From Phalacrocorax aristotelis (taxonomy: Eukaryota; Chordata; Aves; Suliformes; Phalacrocoracidae), in NCBI RefSeq assembly GCF_949628215.1, contig NC_134281.1, positions 44,970,512 to 45,034,511 of the forward strand: a stretch of DNA of 64,000 nt. Direction: 5' to 3'. Shown piece by piece: positions 11,713 through 21,800 of the stretch. Within the stretch, counting starts at the first letter, position 1; each line of letters opens with the position of its first letter. Both the position numbers and the translations under genes were made by a program. The notes beneath the pieces are model-generated. The model saw only the letters and a program-made list of their open reading frames with translations, was not told the origin of the DNA and searched no databases.

Positions 11713-14544
11713 AAGGGTAATTAGTTGACATGGTGAGGACCTCCTGCCCTCCTGGCTCCCTGGGGCCTTCCCTGCCTGTACTGCCCAGCCAGGCACTGCT
11801 CAGCTGCCTGGAGCAATGGGCAGCATTGCCGCCTGCAGTGTTTATTGCAGGGTGTAGAGAAGCCCTTCCCGCTGGTTCTTACTGGGTTACAAGCTAATTT
11901 TATTAAACGCTGCCATGAGAAACTGCCAGGTTCCCTCCTCTAAACGTCTCCTGAGCCCAACCTTAGGGATAATTGTCTCCCACATTAGTTTTCATTAAAT
12001 CAAATGCAGGAGGAGGATCTGAACAACCAGGGGCTCTGGTCTGAGCACTGTGTGTACTTGTTGGCACAAGTGCAGCCCGTGGAGCTGGGTTTTGCACTGG
12101 GAGCAGTTCAGGGGAAGGTAATGTGGAGCGGTAGAGCTGGGACGGCACACTGTGCATCATCCGCAGAGCAGGCTGGGGGGCCAGATCCTGCACCAGCAGC
12201 TGCAGAGCTGTCCTCCAGGCAGCCAGGCTCTACCAGGTCTTCATCTCAGACTCCAGCTGCCCTGTTCTTGCATGTTCTGCTTCCCCTGGCTGCCGTTCAT
12301 TAAAAGTTAATGCCTGGTTCTTGGTCCGTGCTGAGGTAATGCCATTCACCTGCTGACAAGCCTTTATAATTTATTGATGCCAACCCAGATGTGCCTCTGT
12401 GACCCATTGTCCTGCTCTTGGTCCCACCTTCCTCAGCTGGGCTAATTCCAGCAGGTCACACTGGAGGAATGAGCAGGTGAACCACGTGTAGCATGCTTGG
12501 GAAGACCAGTGGGACACCACACAGGTGTGCGCAGCTGTCCGTGGCAAGGTGGCTGCTCTGCAGGGGATGCCTGGTTCACAGACCTTGTACCTGCACCACG
12601 ACACACAAATGACCATCCGTCCCAGGTGCCGAGCTGGGAGCTCTGCTCTGCCCCTCCTTGATTTCCCCTCCTGGACCTCAGAGTAGCTTCCCCAGCACAA
12701 GGATCAGCTGCTCCTTCCAGCAACACATGAATACTGCTTCCTCCAGCACCACAGGCAGGAACAGCTGTGCACAGAGCAAACCAGGGACATAGCATTGCAT
12801 GCTTGTGTATAGTCCCCTCATCTCAGGTGGCTTCCTGATGCCTCTTGTAACCTGCTGAAGCCTCATTCCCCTGCTGGCTATCCCATGTCTTACTGCTTCT
12901 GCCATTTTTCAAAATTGCCTTTGTTCTGCCTTCGCCCATCTCTCCCTGTGCTCATGACTTGTCTCTGCTCACTCTTGGAGACAGCAGAACTCCAGCTTCA
13001 CTTAGTGTCTCCTCTTCTACTGCCTGGCCTAATAGGGATGTCTTCATTGAGAGGTAAAAGCATCTAACGGGACTTTGGCTCTTTCCCATGTAGACCATCT
13101 TCACAGATTCCTGCATCTACTAGAAGCATGCAAGGTGTTTCATTTCTCCACACCCCCGCTCCACCACAGCCACTCTTCCACCCAGGCTTCCTTAGTGAAA
13201 CTGCCATGCTCAGGAATATTAATGCAGAGGCTGGCTGCCCTACAGGGTTTCCTCCCTGATAGGTAATGACCCAAAGCTGGAAGGGCGAGGGGATGCCAAT
13301 AGTCCCTGAAGCGTCGTCTAGAGCTGCTCAGCAGGGTCCATGTGACATAGCAGAGAGCCAACAGACTGAGGAACTCCTACCAGAACAGCCTCCACAGACA
13401 TAATATTCCTAAATAACTGGGTGCAAAATACAGCTCTGAGCAGATTTAAATCGATGAGGTGAATTAGGCATCCCTGGAGCAGGCAGAATTAACACGATTT
13501 AGATCAATGCAATGCTTACTAGATTATTTCTCTTTCCAGCACTTTCTCCTAACTATTGAGGGATTTGTTAATTTAACTTACAGCCAATGCATCCCAATTT
13601 ACTGGGTGCAACTGTTGATCTCAAATTTGGCCAGCGAAAGTCTGTTTTCCGAAACCTGCAGAGTACAGCTGTCCGATGGATTGAGAGTGGAACACACAAC
13701 TGGGGTGTTCATTCAGATGGCCAGAGAAGATCACAAAGTGCAGACCAGCCTCTGACACAAGACACTGAAGCGAGATTAATTTATCAGAAATACGCTCTCC
13801 CGCACCTTAAAATAGCACAGCCTGTCCTATTCCTTCCCATGTGCTGGAGGGTTTCAGTGCAGAACTGCGAAACATTCTACATTTGGCTGGAGCTAATTTA
13901 GCCTTCGTTTTACAAAAACCACGCTAATGCCCCCATCTTAAAAAGAACATGCTTCCTGCTCAGTTAACTCTGTGTGGCAGGAAGAAATTCTTCCTTTGTG
14001 TTTTTAGCAGCAAATACCAGCTACCAGGCACCAAAGTTTCATGCTACATTCTTCACCACTTTCCCAAAATGGATAGGTCTCTTCATCCAGAATTGGGGGA
14101 TAAAAGAACTGTGGTTCTACAGATCCAACAAAGTGAACTCACCGATTAAGTGCTTTGGGAACTAAGCGCAGGGCAGCACGACACATCCCAAAGCAGCAAG
14201 GAGTAAAACAAAGTAAAAGCCAAGCAGAATGAAAAAGGCTCATCTCTCAGGCTCCCCTCTCGAAGCTTTGTAAGTCTCTTCCACATACACTGCATTCAGA
14301 GGTACTCAAAGCAACCTCAGAAAATAGGTTTGAGTCTAGCTCTGTGCAAAAGCACACCGAGAGCAGACCCCGCGCAGAGGAATAATGACTGACTTATGTT
14401 CTTTCTAGGCAACAGTGGAAGAGTGCAGGAGGATGCATTTGATGACTCTCTCTAACCCGAATCCAGAGGTGAGACCCTAAAATGAAAAGAATTTCTTCAG
14501 GCACAATTTCATTTAAAAAATTTTTACTTTCATTAACAATATAA

Positions 14545-14550
14545 TTTATT
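14545..14550 (-). promoter_or_regulatory. MRPL37: Poly(A) signal of MRPL37
   Basis: AATAAA on the minus strand (TTTATT on +), about 100 bases after the MRPL37 stop codon. This gives a short 3' UTR of roughly 14525-14650. Confidence 0.65.
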
Positions 14551-14650
14551 TTTGAAAGTAAATTAATCCACCTTTCTTTAATTATGTGATGGTTCTGGTA
14601 AAGAGAAGCAGCAGGTACAGTTGGTGAAGTATTTTCATTTGAGCTGAATT

Positions 14651-17600
14651 TCACACAATTCCATGCAGATACAGTGCCAGAAACTTCTTGAATGTGTCTG
14701 GCTGAAAGCCATATATTCCAGCGGGCTTCTGCAGAGAAAGACATGGATGCTCAGTTTGCAGTGAAGTGATTAATGTAGACAAACAATGGCTTTAAATACA
14801 CTTGAGTAAGACTTCAGATGAGGTAGCTTCCAAATTGCGCTGTCCCTCCCCAGATGGGTTTGTATGGGGGTACTTCCACTGGTGTACATCTCATAAACAC
14901 TTTGCCCATCAGGCTGAGACACCCTCCCAGCGTAACCAGGGCTGACAGCACTGTGCCCTATTTACTGTACAGCAAAGCTGACAGTTGCATGTAAGCACTT
15001 CCTTCATCAGAGCACGAGCCAATTTTAAACAAGCATATTATGAGATGGTAGATTACAGATGGGGATATCTTTACGTAGGAGTTCACATTAAGCTTGGCGT
15101 GTGGCTTGCATGCTATGCAGTACATCAGCACTACAAATACTCGCTGTCAGTAACACCTGCTTAAGTAAGAATGAGGCCAGTGCCTGTGTCAGGTCCCTTC
15201 AGCTGGTTTAAAACCCAGGCTGCAGCTCTATGCCAGTTCCCAAACCTCCAGCAGAGGTGAAAGCGTAGGATTTCCAGGACCACTTCCCAAGTTTTCCTTA
15301 CCGTAATAACTCTCTTCTTGACTTCTGGAACACACTGGGCTTTTTCGTACAGGTTTTGATCAGAATCAATCCAGACTAGATTTTTTATGCCATCACTAGA
15401 GACAAGGTCCGTTGTATTTAACTGGAACACCATGAACTGGAAGAGCTGACCATCTGTGCCAATGCTTTGCACCACTATTGGCTGCTCCAAAACCTTGGGA
15501 TCATTCTAGGAAAGAAGTGGGGAGGGAAGAATGTTTCAAAAGCCAATTACCACAGAAATTGTATGAGTACTTGCTGATTCTGCATCTTTACTTGGTTTAA
15601 AGCCAAGATTTTAATAAATTTATTGTTACCTTGCCCAGAAAATTACTGTAGTCAAACAAGTTTTGAATGTAGATTTTGTATTTTAATTAAAATTCCTCCT
15701 TCAGCCAGCAATGAAGTTATCAATTTACATACTGAGCTGTGGGATGGGTTAGAGTCTTACAGTTGAACCTACTCCCTGGTTCCTACCCATTACCACTCTA
15801 ATACATGTTACATCACAAACATGCTCATTGCCGAGAGATCTTCTGGACTAGCAGAACAGTACCTGAAGGTTAGAGTTACACCTCTGGACTGGGAAGCTCA
15901 GATTTGAAAACTACTGTAGCATGCCACAGCAATGGAATGCCACAGTTCTTTCCACTAGCTGCAGCTTTAGAGAAAGAACAAAGACCCAGTGAGCCAGCAG
16001 CAGTCTCCAATACGTACCCCGTACAGCACCTTAGCCTTTGCCAGTGCATTGCCAAAAGCAAACATCAGCATTTTAGCACGAAGTTGTTCTGGTCTGAACC
16101 TGTTAGGACGAATGTTGGCCGATTCCAGGAAGAAGAGAGTGTGAGGATGAGAGTATGGATAACCATCTCTAAAACCTAAATAGCAGATAATCATGTCAGG
16201 AATCGCTCAGTAAGAGAGTACACAGCCAATGTTTTATGCCCTATCTTCAGGAACTGTTAATTTGCCAGGATTTAAGGTCTTCACACTCCTGATTCGGCCA
16301 CAATATACTTGCCACAGGTCTAGAGCGCGTGTACTGCACGTCCTGTGCCCAGCTACTGTGACCCCTCATTCCCATCCACCCCCTACCCACAGCTGTCTCG
16401 CAGAAGGTCAAGGATTCCAGGTTAGCCCAAATACTTAGTCTGACAGAAAACTGTAACCAACAGCTAGATTTACCTGTATCGTTGAGCTCTTTGTACACAT
16501 TCACTTCTTGAAGATCAATTGTAGGAGAGATGGGATAGAAGGTCTCCAGGACGTGCTCTTCAGTGGCCAGTACCTCTTCCTTGGAGGCTACTGGTGGTAT
16601 TGGGGCCATAGAGTTCATAAGTATTCCATTCAGGCCACGGACCTGAAGGAGAAAGGATTCTGGGGAGGGAAATTAGGCTACATTCAAACACTGCCGAAAT
16701 AACATTAGGGAAAGGCGTATGCTTCCTTTTGGCTGCAGCGTTCTCTTAAGTAGTTGTTCTGCAAGGCTCATTCTCTCCCCCTCACCTCCAAGCTAAACCA
16801 ACACAGTAGCTCAGCTATAGATTCTTCTTCTATAATACCAATGTTAATTGCTGGTATTAGTTTCTTAACTAAATATATGTAGAAAAATAACACTGCAGAT
16901 TTTGGACACAAAAAATAAACCATCAGTTCTAAGTCACTGGTTCTCTTCTCCTGCCATCTTGTTGATGTTGTCTAACACCCTAATAATCTCCTCAGGGCAA
17001 ATATCCTGCCGTCTTCCAAGCTTGCCCAACATTACAGCACTACTTAAAACTGAAAGAATTACTTGGGTCCAGAATTGTTGCATTTTCTCTAAGTCCTCAG
17101 CCTTAAAGCTAGCAGCATTGTGACCCCTCTTATATTAATTAAAAGGGCTAAATGCTTCCACCACAGCAGCAACTAACCTCTTTCCCACGTAGCTGATATC
17201 TTGTAGTTTCTAGCCAACATTCTTTTAGTCAGAGAAGGATACTTCACAGTCATTAACCGACATAAATGTATCAAGTCTTCAAACAGTACTGGGCTTTATA
17301 ATGAGGAAAAAAAAATAGTTACATAAAAAATGTGATCATGACAGGCAGATGCTTCTGGGACATGAATGCTATAACACTACTGTATGTAAAACATATAATA
17401 CCATAACGTTTCCAAACAGCTAACACACATTTCAGATTAATATCCCACATGCCAGTCCTGTTCCAAGTTGGCAAAGGTAATGCTTAGCATTACTTATTGA
17501 AAAATTGACATTCTGCATCAGCTAGAAGCAGATCTCAAGTTGAAACACAGACCTTGGCCTGGAAAAAGGTTTAGTGTAGAGTGTGTGTTTACATTGGTGT

Positions 17601-18661
17601 TACTGTCAATATTCAGAACCGGGGGCTTTGGTGGTTGTTTGGCTTTTTGTTTTACAAGGTGACAACCTGAAACAAAGGGTCTAACAGTTATGAACAGTAA
17701 GTGAATCTCTCAACAGCAGATCTATATATGAATTTTCTTTGTAGTGTTAATAACTCTGGTTTACAAGTTACCTGCTGGATGACTGGCTTACGCTAAAGCC
17801 ATGACCATGCAGCAGACAGATTTTTCCCTATGACCAAGGACTTACCAATAATGCTCTCTCTTGGGAGCAACTTCTGTCGTGCCCCAGAACCGTGCATGCG
17901 AGATCGCACGCTTTATCCCCTCCTCGTGGTCCTCAAGCCGGTGAGCTGGGTTGTCAATGATGCCGAGCACCGGCGGGGGTAAGCCTTGCACCAGCTTTGT
18001 CTTGGTGAGCCACTGCGCTTGCCGAACTCCTTTAAACAAAAAACAAGAAAACAGGTATTACCGAGGCCGCCGGGCGGGCTGGCAGGGGGCTGGCAGCGCA
18101 GCTGGTCGATGAGGCCGGGCAGGCTGTTCGCCGCCTGTGTTTTTATGCAGGGCGAGTGCCTGGACGGGCTGCGCGGGGGCCCGGGCCGGCGCGGGGGCAC
18201 CGGGAGCGGGGCGGCCCGGCCCGGCCGAGGGGGCCGGGGACCGCCGAGGGCGGCGGGCCGGTACCTTCCACCATGCGGACGCGCTGGTGGCAGATGAAGC
18301 AGCCGCGCTCCTTGTAGAGCGGCATCTCCTCGTAGCGCGGCCCCGGAGAGTGCCAGGGGTCGTGCCAGCCGCGGTCCCAGGGCGGGAAGCGCGGCCGGGC
18401 CAGGCCGGGCACGAAATGCTGCCGCCCGGCATACGTGACGGTGTCCAGCTCCACCTGCTCCCGCACCGGCCGCCGCTCCACCGCCCGCGTCAGTTCCTCC
18501 GGCGGCGGCCCTCGGGTGGTCCAGGGCGTGCGCGGCAACGGCCCACGGTGACGAGGCGGCGCCGCACAGATAAGGATGCTGCGGGTGAGGACGCCGCGGC
18601 CCCGCGCCGCCGCCGCCCCCGTCCGCCTCAGCGCTATCGGCCCCGCCGCCGCCGCCGCCAT
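14651..18661 (-). CDS. MRPL37: MRPL37, mitochondrial large-ribosomal-subunit protein mL37
   Basis: This is a nuclear-encoded structural protein of the mitochondrial 39S subunit (MRPL37/MRPS30 family). Exons in transcript order: 18265-18661, 17846-18029, 17178-17293, 16474-16659, 16018-16175, 15302-15505 and 14651-14728 (stop 14651-14653). Phases are consistent and give 440 residues, against about 423 in human. The start ATG (18661-18659) opens an Ala/Arg-rich N-terminus typical of a mitochondrial presequence. Recognisable blocks are [100 protein letters not shown] and the tail [13 protein letters not shown]. All introns are GT-AG; exon 3 uses the weaker donor GTTAGT. The gene is divergent from CYB5RL and convergent with SSBP3. 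Exon-intron borders were inferred without transcript data. Confidence 0.96.
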
Positions 18662-18664
18662 CTT
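18654..18664 (-). promoter_or_regulatory. MRPL37: YY1-type motif overlapping the MRPL37 start codon
   Basis: Minus-strand AAGATGGCGGC matches the YY1 consensus as recalled and includes the initiation ATG. YY1 sites at start codons are a known class in TATA-less housekeeping promoters. Binding here is inferred. Confidence 0.5.
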
Positions 18665-18752
18665 AGCGCGCGCAGCACGACGGGAGTGCGGCGGGCGGGC
18701 TTACGCCCCCCTCCTCCCGCTCCCCTCCCCTGATGACTGACGGCGGCGGCGG

Positions 18753-18757
18753 CCAAT
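18753..18757 (+). promoter_or_regulatory. CCAAT box (NF-Y type) between MRPL37 and CYB5RL
   Basis: CCAAT in the context GGCCAATGG, midway between the two divergent start codons. NF-Y sites act in either orientation, so it could serve both genes. Confidence 0.5.
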
Positions 18758-18808
18758 GGCAGGCAGGCGTCCTGCGGTAAGGGAGGGTTGGCAAACCGCC
18801 TGGCGGCC

Positions 18809-18847
18809 ATGGAGGTGGTACGGGGTGGGGCGGTGGGTGCCATGTTG
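18809..18847 (+). CDS. CYB5RL: Possible CYB5RL first coding exon (N-terminal extension)
   Basis: An ATG in good context (GCGGCCATGGAGG) at 18809 opens 13 codons (MEVVRGGAVGAML) that end at a consensus donor GTGAGT at 18848. Joined to the acceptor at 20331, the frame continues through ACA into ATG 20334 without a stop. This would give a 322-residue isoform. Two other donor-like sites (18985 GTAAGT and 19235 GTGAGT) could define alternative non-coding first exons. Transcript data are needed to decide. Confidence 0.4.
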
Positions 18848-21800
18848 GTGAGTCCGGAGGTGGGCAGGGGAAGGCGCCTCCCCTCTCCTGCCGGCGGGGG
18901 GCGGGGGGCAGGTGGAGGACCGGCCCTCGGCGGGCGAGGGGTGGCGGGAGCTGGGGAGCCACTGTTAGGGGCTTTGGCCGCTGAGTAAGTGCTCGAGGTG
19001 CTCGAAGTCCCACCGGCGGCCCCGCCGGGAGAGTGCTGAGGGCGACAAAGTCTTGGGTGAGAGGACGAGCGTGACACAGTAGGGTTGCGATCACACGTAG
19101 GGACGATAATGGCCTGGGGGTCATGGCGCGTCATCTGTCCGGCCAAAAGGCGTTACTTACCGGCCCGTACCCGGGCGGACGGGCCGCCGTTACTTAACCC
19201 AGAAAAGGGACACGTATAACGTTGTATGCGTTCGGTGAGTGGGCAGCTCTGAGCCTGGGGGCTCCCGGCCCGCCCGCGGCCTGGTCGGGGAAGCTGTGGG
19301 TGCTCGGGGTCCCCAGCCCCGCTCGGGGGCACAGAACCGTCGGCCGCTGTGGAGAGCATGACCACCTGCTTTTTGGTTCCCTCTTCTACCCCCACAGCGT
19401 TAGAATAAACGTATTTGTGTTGCAGGGGTGAAGGGTAGTTAGTTAATTCCCCTTGAAAGTGAAGGTGCTCCAAGTGCTAAGTGTTCTCTTCCTCAGCCTC
19501 GTCACCTGTGGCTTTATAATTTCCTCTGGACCTGCTTTTTTTAAAATGATATAGATACAAATGCATTGGGAACAGTGTTAACCCAACCATTGTGTAAAAA
19601 TAGCAGAGTCCCTGAGAGGTCTGCATCATTATTTTGGTTTGAGGACCATTTGGTCAGAGTACAGTTCTGAAGCAAGGGTAGTGCTAAGGGATGAAAATCA
19701 TGCTGCCTGTGCTTCTTGCCCTTTCCTACATGTCTGCATTTAAAGCCAGACTCAAATCTGCTCGTATTCCGTGTTTGTTTGTTTGCCTGTGACTTTACCA
19801 CATTTGCCTCTAGTCTCTTGGCTCTAAACCCCATTTTCAGCTCACTGCCCTCTCCCTGTTTTAAAATAGTGCTCTGGCAGGCCATGTCTCTTGGCAGTGG
19901 AGTTTGTTAACTGTTCTCATGGACTGAGCTGCAGATTTTTAAGATGTTTCTGCTCCAGGTGACCAGGCTGTTCTTTTGCTGGAAATCACCACATCGGAAC
20001 AAGCAGGAATAAGTGTGTGCCTTGTCTGGGCAGCCAGGCTGGGAAGCAGAGCCTGAGGCTGGGCTGGGGTGTGCTGTGCTGCTCTGGGCCAGTGTTTGTG
20101 ATGTCTGGCATTCCTGCACTGGACAAGGCAGAGGCAGCAAGCACTCAAACGAAAATGGAGCGTTGCATGTGCCAGATCGGCTCACAGGTTTTTAGTTTTC
20201 TGAGCCCCCTCAGATACACACGCAAGATGCTCAAGAGAGATTTCTCAGTCCTTCTCCAAATAATGCTCGGCTGATGAGCACATGCTGCTCTTCGTCATGC
20301 TGTTTTTGATGCAGGGCTTGTGTTTTGCAGACAATGAGTGGAAATGAGGACGACTGGCTAGCTCTCAAACCCCAGGAACCTTCTCCATCCCAGTGCTGCG
20401 GCAGCGGCTGCAAACCCTGCATCTATGATGTGTATGAGAAGGAGCTTGCACAATGGGAGAGGGCCAAAGCAAAGCAAGACAAAAGCCTCCTCGTGAAAAA
20501 GAAGGGGCAGGTCAATTTATCTTCATCACATCCTAGAGCCAGTGCTTTGATCATACTTGTTAGTGTGTGGGGTTGTGGTGATGAGCAAGGGACACAGCAA
20601 TAGATTAAAGCGATGTCTTAAGAAAAGGCTGTAAATGCAATTCCCCAAACTCTGCCTTCACAGCCTCCCTCCCCCTTGCCTGCTCTCTCCCTGCTGTAAT
20701 GTGATTTTCCAAGTGTGGAGTTTACCCTGGTGTCACATTACAGCCCTGGATCTGCAGCTTCTCGTTGCTGGGGTACCCCAGCCAGCCAGAGCCAGCCTCT
20801 CTGGAAAGTGGGAATGGGTGAAAGGTACAAAGATTCACAGTTTTCTCTGACAGCTTTCCTGACCTTTTTTAATCTTTTCCCGATTTTTAGACTCATATTT
20901 TGAGGATGAAATAAACTGCATTTTGTGTGGTGGAGTAGTTGTCTTCAGAGCATAATTCTAAGCTCGTCAGTGCCCTTTTACATAAGATTAACTATGCTGG
21001 ATCAAGCAAAAACAATCAGCGTTGAAAGAGCTAACAATATCTCCTACTCACAGTGGTCATCAGTAGGTTTCAAAGTTGCCCCCAAAGCAGCGCTCAGCTC
21101 TTTTAGCAGTATTATTTCTGTTTGTTTTCAGACATGAGAAAATGATTGCAGTGAGTCATAATAGGATGACCTTGCTGTAAGGTGTAAAAATGTAATTTAA
21201 AAGGTGGGGGGAGGGAAATGCAAGATCCCAAAGTGCATGCAGCAGAACATGATAATGAATCAGCAGAGTGCTGAAATTTGCACTGGGCCCCAGCATTTAA
21301 TACGTGTTCTTCTGGAGTCCTGAGTATCTCCAGCACTAAATTAGCATGCACATTTGCTTCCAAAGAAAAATAAAATAATAAAAGACACCATCTACCCAAG
21401 TAATTATTTATTGTTGTTCTTGCAGAGCAATAATTCAGAACTGAATCCAGATACATTTACTGCATTCAACATAAGCTCTGTGGAGCAGCTAACAGAGGAC
21501 ACCTACCAGTACAAATTTGAATTACCAGGAAATAGCAGTCTGCGATTGAGTTTAGGACAACATATCGTGTTAAGGTATTGTTCTCTGTGCTAGTTAAACA
21601 GTCTGCATTATGTAACCTAATACGTAGGTTTTTGTCAATAGACAAAGGCTTCATACCAGGCAAATCGTAATTTCTGTACCTCCACAATGACACAGATGAA
21701 AGAACTCGTGACCTCATTAACTGTACTAATTTTGTGGTAAAAACCATTCCAAAGCTATATTTTTCTTCAGCATTATCCTTGTGTTGGTGGGCCAGAAAGA

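Larger units (their letters stand above)
9971..14544. other. Intergenic region between convergent SSBP3 and MRPL37
   Basis: This stretch contains a poly-T tract (10411-10438), a CA/TA microsatellite (10591-10637), a CR1 fragment (11395-11712) and otherwise unique sequence with scattered short open frames. One frame at 13587-13901 follows an acceptor-like AG and is discussed as a finding. Nothing here has a confident gene assignment. The two flanking genes end towards each other. Confidence 0.6.
18060..19020. promoter_or_regulatory. CpG island over the MRPL37/CYB5RL divergent promoter
   Basis: GC-rich DNA with many CpG dinucleotides, sharply different from the AT-richer flanks. It covers MRPL37 exon 1 and the probable CYB5RL first exon. 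Only 147 bases separate the MRPL37 start codon (18661) from the upstream CYB5RL ATG (18809). There is no TATA box. A CCAAT box (NF-Y type) lies at 18753-18757 within GGCCAATGG. The MRPL37 start codon sits inside a YY1-type AAGATGGCGGC motif (minus strand, 18654-18664). Confidence 0.8.

Noticed and set aside
16642-16642. Alternative acceptor for MRPL37 exon 4 at TCCTTCAG (exon start 16642)
   Set aside because: Using it breaks the reading phase with exon 3. The acceptor giving exon start 16659 restores the frame and the conserved E-S-x-L-L-Q peptide.
18137-18733. 198-codon + strand frame over MRPL37 exon 1
   Set aside because: Arg/Pro/Ala-rich antisense frame within the CpG island. The minus-strand frame carries the MRPL37 motifs.
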